Shown piece after piece: positions 1 to 10,051 of a stretch of 49,288 nucleotides of DNA; the stretch's first letter is position 1; every line of letters starts with the position of its first letter. The notes beneath the pieces were generated by a model that saw only the letters and a list, made by a program, of their open reading frames with translations, was not told the origin of the DNA and did no database searches. The translations under genes were made by a program, and so were the position numbers. Source of the stretch: an uncultured Porphyromonadaceae bacterium (GTDB lineage: Bacteria; Bacteroidota; Bacteroidia; Bacteroidales; Muribaculaceae); contig CAMWLS010000014.1 in assembly GCA_947175205.1 (NCBI GenBank), positions 1 through 49,288 on the forward strand, in the 5' to 3' direction.

Positions 1-10
1 GTCTTAGTGC

Positions 11-38
11 AGGGTGGGGCCATATGATGGGACACCCT
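11..38. other. Weak hairpin, possible end of an upstream unit
   Basis: AGGGTG (11-16) pairs with CACCCT (33-38) around a 16-nt loop. It may be the terminator of a gene lying left of the window, but there is no T-tract, so the role is a guess. Confidence 0.25.
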
Positions 39-71
39 CTAAATGTGGGAAACAAAAATTTTATCCCATAT

Positions 72-103
72 TTTGCAATGTCTCTTAAAATATTATAAAT
101 TTG
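72..103 (+). promoter_or_regulatory. Bacteroidetes-type promoter of sdhCAB
   Basis: TTTG at 72-75 and TAAATTTG at 96-103 are separated by 20 bp. This fits the known Bacteroidetes primary sigma consensus (-33 TTTG, -7 TAnnTTTG). Transcription would start near 110 and leave a leader of about 80 nt before sdhC. Confidence 0.75.
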
Positions 104-190
104 CACATTGTAAGGCGTGCAGTGTCGCGTCAGCTACGTAATGAAATATAATTAATAAAAATAATATCTAAACCAAAATCTATCATCCTT

Positions 191-1288
191 ATGTGGTTAA
201 CATGCTCATCTATAGGACGTAAGCTGGTTATGGCCGTAACAGGTGCCTGCTTGGTCCTATTTGTAACTTTTCACGTATTGATGAACGCTGTGGCCCTGGC
301 CTGGCCCACTGCCTATAATCAGGTGTGTGAGTTCCTGGGCGCCAACTGGTATGCTCTTGTGGCATCTGTAGGTCTGGCTGCGCTGTTCATTGTTCACATT
401 ATCTATGCTGTATGGCTTACAATCCAGAACCGTAAAGCACGTGGTACAGACCGTTATGCTGTCACCAGCCGTCCTCCCCAGGTGGAATGGTCATCAAAGA
501 ACATGCTGGTTCTGGGTATTGTAATCTTAGCATTCCTGGTGGTACACCTCATTCAGTTCTGGGCCAAGATGCAGTGGCAGGAACTACGCCACGCAGAACT
601 GGCAGTACTTCCGCAGCTCAGCGGAGCTCCCGTTCCTCCGGCCATGGGTACCCTCTTCCTTCAGATGGCTTTCTCACAGCCCTGGACAGCTATTGTGTAC
701 ATTGTAGGATTCATTGCCCTGTGGTTCCACATGAATCACGGTTTCTGGAGCATGTTCCACACCGCAGGCTGGGATAACGGCATCTGGATTGAGCGTCTGA
801 AGAAAATAGGTTGCTGGTGGACCACTGTGGTTGTGGCTCTTTTTATTGCCCAGGCCATAGTATTCACCGTTCTCTCTCATGAGAAGTATTATGAAAAAGA
901 TATAGCGCTGCAGGAACAGTATGCCGCATACTGGGATGAGCATGCAGAAAAGGCCAACACTGAATTCCGTTCAGAGATGGTAAACATCCAGACTCAGTTT
1001 AATGATATGCAGAATCAGGCATATGAGAAGCAGCAACAGGGTACATTCACTCAGGATGACGCCGCCGCCATGGAAGCCAAGCAGCAGGAACTGGACCGTC
1101 AGGGTCTTGAGGCCATGAAGAAATATGTGGCTGCCGCTGAACCCATGATTAAATATGCAAAGCAGCAGGCTCCTGACATGCACCCCATGAATCTGATAGA
1201 GACTGAGCACATGGTGGAGAGCTGCAAGAATCAGATTAAGGCCGTTGAGAACCAGCTTAACGGTACTCCCCAGATGATGGCCCGATAA
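191..1288 (+). CDS. sdhC: Succinate dehydrogenase/fumarate reductase cytochrome b subunit, with long C-terminal extension
   Basis: Diheme cytochrome b membrane anchor of complex II. It exchanges electrons between menaquinone and the SdhB iron-sulfur subunit in the inner membrane. Five hydrophobic segments are visible, around residues 11-35, 53-76, 104-124, 164-182 and 209-228. Histidines 28, 69, 119 and 180/183 lie in or beside them, as expected for the two heme ligand pairs of the Wolinella/Bacteroides FrdC family. Family members usually stop soon after the fifth helix (about 220-250 residues). Here about 128 residues follow, from residue 238 to 365, rich in Q, E, K, A and M and without proline-rich breaks, so probably helical or coiled-coil. 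By family topology (N-terminus in the cytoplasm, five helices) this tail would be periplasmic. The start agrees with the promoter at 72-103. First gene of the sdhCAB operon. Confidence 0.93.
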   Translation: MWLTCSSIGRKLVMAVTGACLVLFVTFHVLMNAVALAWPTAYNQVCEFLGANWYALVASVGLAALFIVHIIYAVWLTIQNRKARGTDRYAVTSRPPQVEWSSKNMLVLGIVILAFLVVHLIQFWAKMQWQELRHAELAVLPQLSGAPVPPAMGTLFLQMAFSQPWTAIVYIVGFIALWFHMNHGFWSMFHTAGWDNGIWIERLKKIGCWWTTVVVALFIAQAIVFTVLSHEKYYEKDIALQEQYAAYWDEHAEKANTEFRSEMVNIQTQFNDMQNQAYEKQQQGTFTQDDAAAMEAKQQELDRQGLEAMKKYVAAAEPMIKYAKQQAPDMHPMNLIETEHMVESCKNQIKAVENQLNGTPQMMAR

Positions 1289-1320
1289 TCATTAACCCTA
1301 CCCGGAAAAAGAAAACCAAT

Positions 1321-3348
1321 ATGGCAAACGATAAAAACCTGGAGGGTATGATTGACTCTACCCCCATCATGAAGGACTTCGCCGATATTGAATCGTCAAA
1401 GCTCCCCGAGTTTCAGATAGACTCAAAAATTCCTGAAGGCCCTGTGGCAGAAAAGTGGACAAACTACAAGGCTCATCAGAAACTTGTGAACCCCGCCAAT
1501 AAGCGTAACCTTGATATCATTGTGGTGGGTACCGGCCTGGCAGGTGCTTCTGCCGCTTCCACCCTTGGTGAACTGGGCTTCAATGTTTACAACTTCTGTA
1601 TCCAGGACAGCCCCCGCCGCGCTCACTCCATTGCAGCACAGGGCGGTATAAACGCAGCCAAGAATTACCAGAATGACGGCGACTCAGTTTACCGTCTGTT
1701 CTATGATACTGTAAAGGGCGGTGACTTCCGTTCACGTGAGGCCAATGTTTACCGTCTGGCTGAAGTCTCAAACAACATCATTGACCAGTGTGTGCAGCAG
1801 GGAGTTCCCTTTGCCCGTGAGTACGGCGGTCTTCTGGCTAACCGCTCATTCGGTGGCGCTCAGGTGTCACGTACCTTCTATGCCAAGGGTCAGACCGGCC
1901 AGCAGCTTCTGCTGGGCGCATATGCCTCACTGAACCGTCAGATTCAGAAGGGCACCGTGCGCTCTTTCAATCGTCGCGAGATGATGGACCTTGTCATCAT
2001 TGACGGCCGTGCTCGCGGTATTATAGTGCGTAACCTTATCACCGGCGAGATAGAGCGTTATGCCGCTCACGCTGTTGTACTGGCAACAGGCGGTTATGGC
2101 CGTGCATTCTTCCTGAGCACCAACGCCATGGGCTGTAACGGCTCAGCTGCCGTACAGGCTTTCAAGAAGGGCGCATATCTGGCTAACCTCGCGTTCACTC
2201 AGATTCATCCCACCTGTATTCCCGTGCACGGTGAAGACCAGAGCAAGCTGACCCTTATGTCAGAGTCACTGCGTAATGACGGCCGCATCTGGGTTCCCAA
2301 GAAGAAGGAAGATGCTGAAGCCATCCGTGCCGGAAAGAAGAAACCCACCGATATTCCTGATGAGGACCGCGACTTCTATCTGGAGCGCCGCTATCCCGCA
2401 TTCGGTAACCTCTGCCCCCGTGACATTGCCAGCCGCGCCGCCAAGGAACGCTGCGACGCCGGCTACGGTGTAGGTACAGGTAACGCCGTTTACCTTGACT
2501 TCAAGTACGCCATTGAGCGTCTGGGTGAGGATGTGGTACGTGACCGCTACGGCAACCTCTTTGATATGTATCAGATGATTTCTGATGACAACCCCTATGA
2601 GACTCCCATGATGATATTCCCCGCCAGCCACTATACCATGGGTGGTATCTGGGTGGATTATGAGCTGCAGACATCCATCAAGGGTCTCTTTGCCATTGGC
2701 GAATGTAACTTCTCTGACCACGGTGCAAACCGCCTTGGCGCATCAGCGCTGATGCAGGGTCTGGCTGACGGCTACTTTGTGCTGCCTTACACCATGCAGA
2801 ATTATCTGAGTGACCAGATTAAAGTTCCTCACTTCTCAACTGACACCCCTGAATTTGACAAGGCGCAGAAGGACGTTGAGGCGCGTATTAACAAGCTCAT
2901 GAACATCAAGGGTACCAAGAGTCCGGATGAGATACACAAGCGTCTGGGTCACGTTATGTGGAACCTTGTGGGTATGGGCCGTACACTCCAGAGCCTGGTG
3001 GAAGCCACAAAGGAGATTGAAGAAGTACGCAAGGAATTCTACTCTGACCTGCGTATTGTAGGTAGCGCCAATGACCTCAACACTGAGCTTGAGAAGGCTC
3101 TCCGCCTGGAAGACTTCCTCGTTATTGCCAAGATGATGGCCATTGACGCCCTTAACCGTAACGAGTCATGTGGCGCGCACTTCCGTGAAGAGTATCAGAC
3201 CGCTGACGGCGAGGCCGCCCGTAATGACAAGGATTACATGTACGTGAGCTGCTGGAAGTATACCGGTGACAACGAGAAACCCATCCTTCTGAAAGAACCT
3301 CTCAAGTACGAGGCCATTCAGGTACAAACCCGTAATTACAAGTCATAA
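1321..3348 (+). CDS. sdhA: Succinate dehydrogenase/fumarate reductase flavoprotein subunit
   Basis: Catalytic flavoprotein of complex II, interconverting succinate and fumarate on the cytoplasmic face. The FAD-binding glycine motif VGTGLAG is at about 69-75. AHSIAAQGG at 101-109 contains the histidine (H102) that carries covalent FAD in this family. A QIHPTCIP substrate-site motif and the C-terminal [19 protein letters not shown] flavin-site segment are present. At 675 residues it is slightly longer than typical Bacteroides FrdA. The extra part is an N-terminal stretch of about 30 residues before the usual IDSKIPEGP start, and an internal start there is possible but no ATG lies in that position. 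It lies 32 nt after sdhC and 68 nt before sdhB, so the three are one operon. In gut Bacteroidales the complex normally works as fumarate reductase in succinate/propionate fermentation. Confidence 0.97.
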   Translation: MANDKNLEGMIDSTPIMKDFADIESSKLPEFQIDSKIPEGPVAEKWTNYKAHQKLVNPANKRNLDIIVVGTGLAGASAASTLGELGFNVYNFCIQDSPRRAHSIAAQGGINAAKNYQNDGDSVYRLFYDTVKGGDFRSREANVYRLAEVSNNIIDQCVQQGVPFAREYGGLLANRSFGGAQVSRTFYAKGQTGQQLLLGAYASLNRQIQKGTVRSFNRREMMDLVIIDGRARGIIVRNLITGEIERYAAHAVVLATGGYGRAFFLSTNAMGCNGSAAVQAFKKGAYLANLAFTQIHPTCIPVHGEDQSKLTLMSESLRNDGRIWVPKKKEDAEAIRAGKKKPTDIPDEDRDFYLERRYPAFGNLCPRDIASRAAKERCDAGYGVGTGNAVYLDFKYAIERLGEDVVRDRYGNLFDMYQMISDDNPYETPMMIFPASHYTMGGIWVDYELQTSIKGLFAIGECNFSDHGANRLGASALMQGLADGYFVLPYTMQNYLSDQIKVPHFSTDTPEFDKAQKDVEARINKLMNIKGTKSPDEIHKRLGHVMWNLVGMGRTLQSLVEATKEIEEVRKEFYSDLRIVGSANDLNTELEKALRLEDFLVIAKMMAIDALNRNESCGAHFREEYQTADGEAARNDKDYMYVSCWKYTGDNEKPILLKEPLKYEAIQVQTRNYKS

Positions 3349-3416
3349 ATTTCTCACCACCTGCAAGGCACGGTCAGCAATGGCCGCAGCCTTCCCCTTA
3401 AGAACAAAAACTGAAA

Positions 3417-4172
3417 ATGGAAAATACTATAAGTGTAAATCTTAAAATATGGCGTCAGCGTGGTCCCAAAGAGAAAGGACAGTTCTGTAAGTACCACCTT
3501 GACAACGTTTCCACCGGCAGCAGCTTTCTGGAAATGCTGGATATGCTTAACCAGCAGCTTGTGGAAAACGGAGAGGAACCCGTAGTTTTTGATAGCGACT
3601 GCCGCGAAGGTATCTGCGGTATGTGTTCGCTGTACATAAACGGTCACCCTCATGGCCCCGTGCAGGGAATCACCACCTGTCAGCTTCACATGCGTAAGTT
3701 TAATGACGGCGATGAAATCACCATTGAACCCTGGCGTTCAGCTGCGTTCCCTGTGGTTCGCGACCTTATGGTGGACCGTAACGCCTTTGACAAAATCCAG
3801 CAGGCCGGCGGTTATGTTTCATTCAACTGCGGCGGCGCTCAGGATGCCAACAACCTTCCCATCAGCAAGGAAGTGGCTGACATGGCCATGGATTCTGCCA
3901 CATGTATTGGCTGTGGCGCCTGTGTGGCTGCATGTAAGAACGGCTCTGCCATGCTTTTTGTGGCTGCCAAGGTGAGCCAGTTTGCTCTTCTGCCTCAGGG
4001 TCAGGTGGAACGCAAACGCCGTGCCCGTGCCATGGTTAAGAAGATGGATGAACTGGGATTCGGTAACTGTACCAACACCGGTGCTTGCGCCGCAGAGTGT
4101 CCCAAGAACATCTCTCTGAGCAACATTGCACGCCTGAACCGCGAGTTCATAAAGGCTAAGTGCGCTGAATAA
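3417..4172 (+). CDS. sdhB: Succinate dehydrogenase/fumarate reductase iron-sulfur subunit
   Basis: Electron-transfer subunit between SdhA and the SdhC hemes. The N-terminal ferredoxin-like domain has the 2Fe-2S cysteines C62, C67, C70 and C88. The C-terminal domain has [11 protein letters not shown] (C163, C166, C169, C173) for 4Fe-4S and a second set (C218, C224, C228) for the remaining cluster. Its 251 residues match the usual family length. It is the last gene of the operon, and a GC-rich hairpin followed by T residues begins 23 nt after the stop. Confidence 0.97.
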   Translation: MENTISVNLKIWRQRGPKEKGQFCKYHLDNVSTGSSFLEMLDMLNQQLVENGEEPVVFDSDCREGICGMCSLYINGHPHGPVQGITTCQLHMRKFNDGDEITIEPWRSAAFPVVRDLMVDRNAFDKIQQAGGYVSFNCGGAQDANNLPISKEVADMAMDSATCIGCGACVAACKNGSAMLFVAAKVSQFALLPQGQVERKRRARAMVKKMDELGFGNCTNTGACAAECPKNISLSNIARLNREFIKAKCAE

Positions 4173-4195
4173 TTCATTTGCCCAGTAAAAAAAAA

Positions 4196-4225
4196 CGGCA
4201 GCCCACCCGGGCCGCCGCTTTTTTT
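4196..4225 (+). terminator. Rho-independent terminator of sdhCAB
   Basis: CGGC-A-GCCC pairs with GGGC-C-GCCG across a short ACCC-type loop, and a run of seven T follows at 4219-4225. An A-run precedes the stem (4187-4195), so it could act in both directions. Confidence 0.85.
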
Positions 4226-4528
4226 ATTCCCCCACAGAAAAGAGCATCAGATACCAAGCTATAAAATGAAGCCTAAGAAATGAGACCTCTTATAAAAATA
4301 TATATAAGACATATAAGAGGTTTTATAAAGATGATTAATATTATAAATGGAATTAGTTGGAATGATTAACTTTTTTTTGACTCATGTCTGTTGCTGATTG
4401 AAAGATGTTATTTGTTTTTGCTGATGCGGTTTATTTTTCACACGTTGAGAGTCCCGGTGCCGGATAAACTGCAATGAAATGTAGTATGAGATAAAAGATT
4501 TTATAACGTTGAAGCGATTATTTAATTT
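4226..4528. other. Non-coding gap with an AT-rich hairpin
   Basis: AT-rich spacer after the sdhB terminator. The clearest structure is an inverted repeat, ACCTCTTATA (4285-4294) pairing with TATAAGAGGT (4312-4321), extendable by two pairs and with a 17-nt AT loop. No full TTTG/TAnnTTTG promoter with correct spacing was found in front of the next gene. TTTG at 4376-4379 has no matching -7 box at the right distance. Confidence 0.4.
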
Positions 4529-5128
4529 ATGAGGAACAGGTTCATCAGAGTAGTGACTTATTCACTGTTAGGCGTTGCGGCTGTGCTGTGTTTTTCCTTA
4601 GATATTAATGCAAAAGGAAATGTAAGAGTCACAGGCAAAAAGAGTGATAAAGGACTTATGAAGTCCATTATTGAGGGTGATACTGCGGGAGATACTTTTG
4701 GATTTGAGGTACATTCCAAGGGTAAGGAACAGCGGCTCACGGGCTGGGGCTTTTATTCTCTTCCGGAACCGGATGGCATGAACAGTATGAAATTCAGTGT
4801 GGAGGTGTACGACATGGGAGGTGCCAAGGTGAAGGAGCCTGCGCGCTTTATTTCTGTGTCTGAAAGCCCCCTGATATTTGATTATGACGGACAGGCTGTG
4901 GACGGCAAGATGACTTATAGGCTGTCAGAGCCACTGAAGCTGCCGGAACACGCGCTGGTGGTTGTGAAGATGCTGGATAATTTAGGTGACCGTAAACTGT
5001 GGTTTAAGAGTAATCTGACCGCCAAGTCCACCTGGACATTGTGTGAGAAGACGGGAGAGTGGATTAAGCAGCCGTTTGCCACACCGTTCTTCATTGAATA
5101 TGAGAAAATAACAGAGCAACAGAAATAA
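4529..5128 (+). CDS. Secreted protein of unknown function
   Basis: 199 residues. It begins with a basic-hydrophobic signal peptide: RNRFIR, then a hydrophobic core at about 8-24, with likely cleavage near residue 28 after INA. There is no lipobox cysteine, so a periplasmic or secreted soluble protein is most likely. The mature part alternates polar and hydrophobic residues and has many aromatic and glycine positions, suggesting a beta-sandwich. I recognise no domain or catalytic motif. It stands alone between the sdhB terminator and the rimP promoter, so context gives no functional clue. Confidence 0.7.
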   Translation: MRNRFIRVVTYSLLGVAAVLCFSLDINAKGNVRVTGKKSDKGLMKSIIEGDTAGDTFGFEVHSKGKEQRLTGWGFYSLPEPDGMNSMKFSVEVYDMGGAKVKEPARFISVSESPLIFDYDGQAVDGKMTYRLSEPLKLPEHALVVVKMLDNLGDRKLWFKSNLTAKSTWTLCEKTGEWIKQPFATPFFIEYEKITEQQK

Positions 5129-5201
5129 ACGCAGCAAACTGTTAAAAAAGAATAAATAGAGTTAAATCTTTGCTACCTCTGCCACTCTGTGTGAGCCGCG
5201 G

Positions 5202-5233
5202 TCTGTAAAGAAGCATAAATTTTATTATCTTTG
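5202..5233 (+). promoter_or_regulatory. Promoter of rimP-nusA-infB-folK
   Basis: TATCTTTG at 5226-5233 matches the -7 consensus TAnnTTTG. An imperfect -33 (TCTG, 5202-5205) lies 20 bp upstream. Predicted start near 5240, immediately before the leader hairpin. Confidence 0.65.
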
Positions 5234-5245
5234 CAAAAGTATAAC

Positions 5246-5270
5246 CGGAGGGGGCAGGATGCTTCCTCCG
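5246..5270 (+). promoter_or_regulatory. Leader hairpin before rimP
   Basis: CGGAGG (5246-5251) pairs with CCTCCG (5265-5270). The stem continues inward through two G-T pairs and two G-C pairs to 10 pairs with a 5-nt loop (5256-5260). It would sit at the extreme 5' end of the rimP-nusA-infB mRNA. There is no T-run after it, so mRNA stabilisation or protein binding is more likely than termination. Confidence 0.6.
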
Positions 5271-5296
5271 CTTGTTTTGAATGATACTTTTATTTT

Positions 5297-5767
5297 ATGG
5301 ACAAGAATTTACTTAGAGCCACAGTGGAAGAGTGCATTGCAGGCACAGATATTTTTATTGTGGATATAAGAATAGAGGCGGGTAACCGTGTGGTGGTGGA
5401 ACTGGACTCTCCCGAGGGTTTGGATATAGATACCTGTGCGGCTATTACCCGCAAGATAGAGAGCGTTTTTGACCGTGACGCAGAGGATTATGAACTTGAA
5501 GTGGGTTCAGCGGGCCTGACGGCTCCCTTTAAAGTGCGCGGCCAGTATCAGAAGAATCTCGGAAATGAGGTAGAGGTACTCACCCGTGACGGCCAGAAGT
5601 TCAGCGGCGTGCTCACTGAGCTTCATCCTGATGAGGATGTCTTCACCGTGGAAGTGCCCGTAAAGGTAAAGAAAGCTGACTCCAAGCGCCCTGTGATAGA
5701 AATGCAGCCCCGTACCCTTGCATTTGCGGACTGCAAGTATGTTAAATATCTGATAAATTTCAAATAA
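5297..5767 (+). CDS. rimP: Ribosome maturation factor RimP
   Basis: Assists late assembly of the 30S subunit. 156 residues, the normal size. The N-terminal half has the RimP features: the VVVELDSPEGLDIDTCA segment (about 33-49), then the conserved YELEVGSAGLTAPF (about 64-77), which corresponds to the YxLEVSSPGLDRPL signature of other phyla. The C-terminal half is a small SH3-like barrel with FSGVLTELHPDEDVF. It is followed by nusA (10 nt gap) and infB, the classical rimP-nusA-infB order. Confidence 0.93.
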   Translation: MDKNLLRATVEECIAGTDIFIVDIRIEAGNRVVVELDSPEGLDIDTCAAITRKIESVFDRDAEDYELEVGSAGLTAPFKVRGQYQKNLGNEVEVLTRDGQKFSGVLTELHPDEDVFTVEVPVKVKKADSKRPVIEMQPRTLAFADCKYVKYLINFK

Positions 5768-5777
5768 ACATTATAAT

Positions 5778-7034
5778 ATGGCCAAGAAAGAATCAACCCC
5801 CAATATGGTTGAGCAGTTCGCTGAATTCAAGGAACTGAAGAACATAGACAAGACCACCATGATCAGCGTGCTGGAAGAATCGTTCCGCAATGTGCTGGCA
5901 AAGATGTTCGGAACAGATGAGAACCTGGACGTAATTCTTAACCCTGACAAGGGTGATGTTCAGATTTTCCAGAATCTGACAGTGGTGCCTGACGGAGAAG
6001 TGTCAGACGCCAATACTCAGATTTCGCTTTCCGACGCACGTGCTGATGATGATCCCGAGGCCGAAGTGGGCGATGAGCATACAAAGGAAATAATCTTTGA
6101 AAAGTTTGGCCGCCGCGCCATCCTGACTCTGCGCCAGACACTCCAGAGCAAAATTCTGGACCTTCAGAAAGAAGCTGTCTACAACAAGTTCAAGGAACTG
6201 GAAGGCGAACTGGTAAGTGGTGAGGTTTATCAGACTTGGTCCAAGGAAACTCTGCTGGTGGACAGCGAGAATAATGAGCTTCTGCTTCCCAAGAGCGAAA
6301 GCATCCCCGGCGATTTCTTCCGCAAGGGTGAGACCATCCGTGCCGTGATTGCCAATGTGGATAATAAGAATAATAATCCCAAGATTACTGTATCACGTAC
6401 TAACGAGAACTTCCTCCGCCGTCTTTTTGAGCTGGAAGTTCCCGAGATTCATGACGGCCTGATTAACATCCGCGCCGTGGCCCGTATTCCCGGTGAGCGC
6501 GCCAAAATTGCCGTGGAGAGCTATGATGACCGTATTGATCCCGTGGGTGCCTGCGTGGGCGTGAAAGGTTCACGTATCCACGGCATAGTGCGCGAGCTCA
6601 GAAATGAGAACATTGACGTTATCAACTATACCGCCAATCCCTCACTTTTTATCCAGCGTGCTCTCTCACCGGCGCGTGTGTCTTCCATCCGTCTGGATGA
6701 GGAAGAACGCAAGGCCGAGGTGTTCCTGCGTCCTGAAGAAGTGTCCCTGGCCATAGGTAAAAACGGCCTTAACATCAAGCTTGCCTCAATGCTCACCGGC
6801 TATACCATTGACGTTTACCGTGATAATGATGAGGCATTTGATGAAGATATTTACCTGGATGAGTTCAAGGATGAAATTGACGGTTGGGTAATAGAGGCCC
6901 TCAAGGACATGGGATGTCTGACAGCAAAGAGCGTGCTTAACACGCCGCGTGAAACTCTGATAGAGAAGGCTGACCTGGAAGAACAGACCGTTGACAACGT
7001 CCTGAATATACTCCGCGCTGAGTTTGATGACTAA
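5778..7034 (+). CDS. nusA: Transcription termination/antitermination factor NusA
   Basis: Binds RNA polymerase and nascent RNA and controls pausing, termination and antitermination. An N-terminal RNAP-binding domain (about 1-130) is followed by an S1 domain (about 135-205) and tandem KH domains (about 210-350). The conserved segments RIPGERAKIAV, GACVGVKGSRI and LAIGKNGLNIKLAS are visible. The C-terminus (about 365-418) is a single short helical module, not the two acidic repeats of E. coli NusA, which is usual for Bacteroidetes. Confidence 0.97.
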   Translation: MAKKESTPNMVEQFAEFKELKNIDKTTMISVLEESFRNVLAKMFGTDENLDVILNPDKGDVQIFQNLTVVPDGEVSDANTQISLSDARADDDPEAEVGDEHTKEIIFEKFGRRAILTLRQTLQSKILDLQKEAVYNKFKELEGELVSGEVYQTWSKETLLVDSENNELLLPKSESIPGDFFRKGETIRAVIANVDNKNNNPKITVSRTNENFLRRLFELEVPEIHDGLINIRAVARIPGERAKIAVESYDDRIDPVGACVGVKGSRIHGIVRELRNENIDVINYTANPSLFIQRALSPARVSSIRLDEEERKAEVFLRPEEVSLAIGKNGLNIKLASMLTGYTIDVYRDNDEAFDEDIYLDEFKDEIDGWVIEALKDMGCLTAKSVLNTPRETLIEKADLEEQTVDNVLNILRAEFDD

Positions 7035-7107
7035 GCTTAACAGATAACCAGCAAAGAACCCTCCCTCCTCATACTGAAACCCCAAAGAAAAGACCGGAGA
7101 AATATAT

Positions 7108-10038
7108 ATGGCGAAAAAGAAACTTAGCAACGTGGCCAAGGAGCTGAATGTGGCTCTTCCCACAGTTATTGAATTTCTGAACAAGAAGAACATAAGCATT
7201 GACGCTAATCCTAACGTGCGCGTTGATGAAGACATAGTGTCCATTCTTGAACAGGAATTTCAGAAAGATAAAGCAACCAAAAGCAAGACAGACCAGATAA
7301 TGGCCCAGCGTGCCGCATCCAAGCCACAGCCCGCTAAAGAGCCTGTTAAAGAGACTCCGGCCTCCAGTGAGCCCATCCGCTTGGGCTCTCAGCAGAAACC
7401 GCGCTTCCTGGGTAAGATAGAACTGGATGCCAAAGGTAATCCCGTGGCTCCCAAGGCTGAGGTGAAGCCGCGTCCCGAGGCTCCTGAAAAGGAAGCTAAG
7501 TTGGCAGAGGCCCCAAAGGCTGAGAATCCCACCCCCGTTGTGGAGAAGAAGGATGTTGCGGAAGCTCCTGCTGCCGCGTCATCAGTTCAGCCCCGTGAGG
7601 CAGCCCCTGAAGTTACTCCCGTACAGAAAGAAGCTGAGCCGGTGAAGAAAGAACCTGAAATAAAAGAGGTTAAAGAAGCTCCGGCCAAGGCTGCGGAAGA
7701 AACTGTTAAAGAAACCGAGGTGGAAGCACCCGCTGACCATAAGGAAGAAAACCATACTCAGAAGAGTGAGGATAAGCCTCAGGAAACTAATGATGAGCCT
7801 GAATTCATCCCCACACGTACTGTGGAAGGTCCCACGCTCAATATTGTGGGTAAGATAGACCTTGACGCCCTCAACCAGAGCACTCGCCCCAAGAAGAAAA
7901 ACAAGGCTAAGGGCGGAGCTCAGAACGCAGCTGCGGGCACTGCCTCAGGTGACCGCAAGAAGCGCCGTCGCATATCAGGCAAGGAAAAGGTGGACATAGA
8001 GAAAGCCGCTGCGCAGGCCAACAACGACCGCCGTAATTCCGGAGGCCAGGGTAACGGCAAGAATAACCGCCACAATAATGCCAAGGACAGCGCTAAGCCT
8101 AAGAATAACCGCCCCGCACCGGCACCCGAAGTAAGCGATGAAGATGTACAGCGTCAGGTAAAAGAAACCCTGGCGCGCCTCACCAGCAAGGACAAGGGCC
8201 TGAAGAAAGGTGCCAAGTGGCGTAAGGAAAAACGTGAGGCCAACGCTTCACGAGAACGCGAGGCTGCAAGAGCTGAACAGGCAGAGAGCAAGACCCTTAA
8301 GCTGACAGAATTCGTTACCGCAAATGACCTGGCGGTGATGATGGACGTTCCTGTAAACAACGTCATAGCCACCTGTATGAATCTGGGCGTAATGGTTTCT
8401 ATAAACCAGCGTCTGGATGCAGAGACCATTAACATTGTGGCTGATGAATTCGGGTTTAAGACAGAATATGTCAGCGCAGAGGTTGCTGACGCAATAGGCC
8501 AGGTGGAGGATAATGAAGAAGACCTGCTGCCGCGTCCGCCCATCGTGACCGTGATGGGTCATGTGGACCACGGTAAGACTTCGCTCCTGGACTATATCCG
8601 CCATGCAAACGTAATTGCCGGTGAGGCCGGTGGTATCACCCAGCACATTGGCTCATACTCAGTGACACTGGCTGACGGCCGCCACATCACCTTCCTTGAC
8701 ACCCCCGGTCATGAGGCGTTTACGGCCATGCGTGCCCGCGGCGCCAAGGTTACGGATATTGTAATCATCATAGTGGCTGCTGATGACAATGTGATGCCCC
8801 AGACTGTTGAGGCAATTAACCATGCGTCAGCTGCCGGTGTGCCCATAGTCTTTGCCATAAACAAGATAGACAAGCCCCATGCAAATCCTGAGAAAATTAA
8901 GGAAGAGCTGGCCGCCATGAACTATCTTGTGGAAGAGTGGGGCGGTAAATACCAGAGTCAGGATATTTCAGCCAAGAAGGGTATTGGTGTTGAAGAGCTG
9001 ATGGAAAAGGTGCTCCTGGAGGCTGAACTTCTGGAGCTTAAGGCTAATCCTGACCGTAACGCGACCGGTGCCATAATAGAGTCCTCACTGGACAAAGGCC
9101 GCGGATATGTGGCTAATGTGCTGGTGCAGAACGGTACACTCCGCGTGGGTGATATTGTCCTGGCCGGAAATCATTACGGTAAGGTTAAGGCCATGTTTAA
9201 TGAACGCGGCCAGCGCATAAAGGAAGCAGGTCCTGCCACTCCGGCCCTTATCCTGGGCCTCAACGGCGCTCCCACAGCCGGTGATACCTTTAATGTTATG
9301 GATACAGAGCAGGAAGCCCGTGAGATTGCCACCAAGCGTGAGCAGCTCCAGCGAGAGCAGGGCCTCCGTACCACCAAGATTCTTACTCTTGAAGACATTG
9401 GGCGCCGTCGTGCCATAGGCAACTTCCAGGAGCTCAACATTATTGTCAAGGGTGACGTGGACGGCTCCATTGAGGCACTGTCTGATTCTCTCATCAAGCT
9501 CTCTACTGAAGAAATTCAGGTTAATGTGCTTCATAAGGCTGTGGGCGAGATTTCAGAGAGCGATGTTACCCTGGCAGCAGCCTCAGATGCTGTTATCATA
9601 GGCTTCCAGGTCCGTCCTTCGCTGGCTGCACGCAGAGCCGCTGAGCGCGAGGGTGTGGACATCCGTCTGTACTCTATCATCTATCAGGCCATAGAAGAAG
9701 TGAAGGATGCCATGGAAGGCATGCTTGCGCCTGAAATCAAGGAAGAAGTCACCGGAACGGCTGAGGTGCTGGAAACATATCACATCAGCAAGGTGGGCAC
9801 CATTGCCGGAGCCATGGTGCGTGAAGGTAAGCTCAAGCGAGGCAGCAAGGTACGCCTCATTCGCGAGGGTATAGTCCGCTATACCGGAGAGCTGGGCTCA
9901 CTCAAACGCTTTAAGGATGACGTCAAGGAAGTGCTCTCAGGATATGACTGCGGTCTGTCCATTGCCGGTTACAATGACATCAAGGTGGGTGACATTGTGG
10001 AAGGCTTTGAAGAAGTGGAAGTTTCACGTACACTGTGA
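7108..10038 (+). CDS. infB: Translation initiation factor IF-2
   Basis: GTPase that places fMet-tRNA on the 30S subunit. The small IF2_N module (about 1-55) is followed by a long low-complexity linker rich in K, E, A and P (about 60-400), typical of Bacteroidetes IF-2. A second IF2_N-type module (about 395-450) precedes the G domain, with GHVDHGKT from residue 484, DTPGH from 531 and NKID from 585. The C-terminal domains II-IV end with EVEVSRTL. 976 residues is within the phylum's range. The gap of 73 nt after nusA shows no terminator. Confidence 0.98.
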   Translation: MAKKKLSNVAKELNVALPTVIEFLNKKNISIDANPNVRVDEDIVSILEQEFQKDKATKSKTDQIMAQRAASKPQPAKEPVKETPASSEPIRLGSQQKPRFLGKIELDAKGNPVAPKAEVKPRPEAPEKEAKLAEAPKAENPTPVVEKKDVAEAPAAASSVQPREAAPEVTPVQKEAEPVKKEPEIKEVKEAPAKAAEETVKETEVEAPADHKEENHTQKSEDKPQETNDEPEFIPTRTVEGPTLNIVGKIDLDALNQSTRPKKKNKAKGGAQNAAAGTASGDRKKRRRISGKEKVDIEKAAAQANNDRRNSGGQGNGKNNRHNNAKDSAKPKNNRPAPAPEVSDEDVQRQVKETLARLTSKDKGLKKGAKWRKEKREANASREREAARAEQAESKTLKLTEFVTANDLAVMMDVPVNNVIATCMNLGVMVSINQRLDAETINIVADEFGFKTEYVSAEVADAIGQVEDNEEDLLPRPPIVTVMGHVDHGKTSLLDYIRHANVIAGEAGGITQHIGSYSVTLADGRHITFLDTPGHEAFTAMRARGAKVTDIVIIIVAADDNVMPQTVEAINHASAAGVPIVFAINKIDKPHANPEKIKEELAAMNYLVEEWGGKYQSQDISAKKGIGVEELMEKVLLEAELLELKANPDRNATGAIIESSLDKGRGYVANVLVQNGTLRVGDIVLAGNHYGKVKAMFNERGQRIKEAGPATPALILGLNGAPTAGDTFNVMDTEQEAREIATKREQLQREQGLRTTKILTLEDIGRRRAIGNFQELNIIVKGDVDGSIEALSDSLIKLSTEEIQVNVLHKAVGEISESDVTLAAASDAVIIGFQVRPSLAARRAAEREGVDIRLYSIIYQAIEEVKDAMEGMLAPEIKEEVTGTAEVLETYHISKVGTIAGAMVREGKLKRGSKVRLIREGIVRYTGELGSLKRFKDDVKEVLSGYDCGLSIAGYNDIKVGDIVEGFEEVEVSRTL

Positions 10039-10051
10039 TTAAGCAGCCGCT

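Noticed and set aside
2266-2721. 151-codon minus-strand frame inside sdhA
   Set aside because: It is antisense to a well conserved flavoprotein gene and has no family likeness; a shadow frame.
4376-4414. Possible promoter of the secreted orphan (TTTG and TATTTG)
   Set aside because: The spacing is about 29 bp and the second box is not TAnnTTTG.
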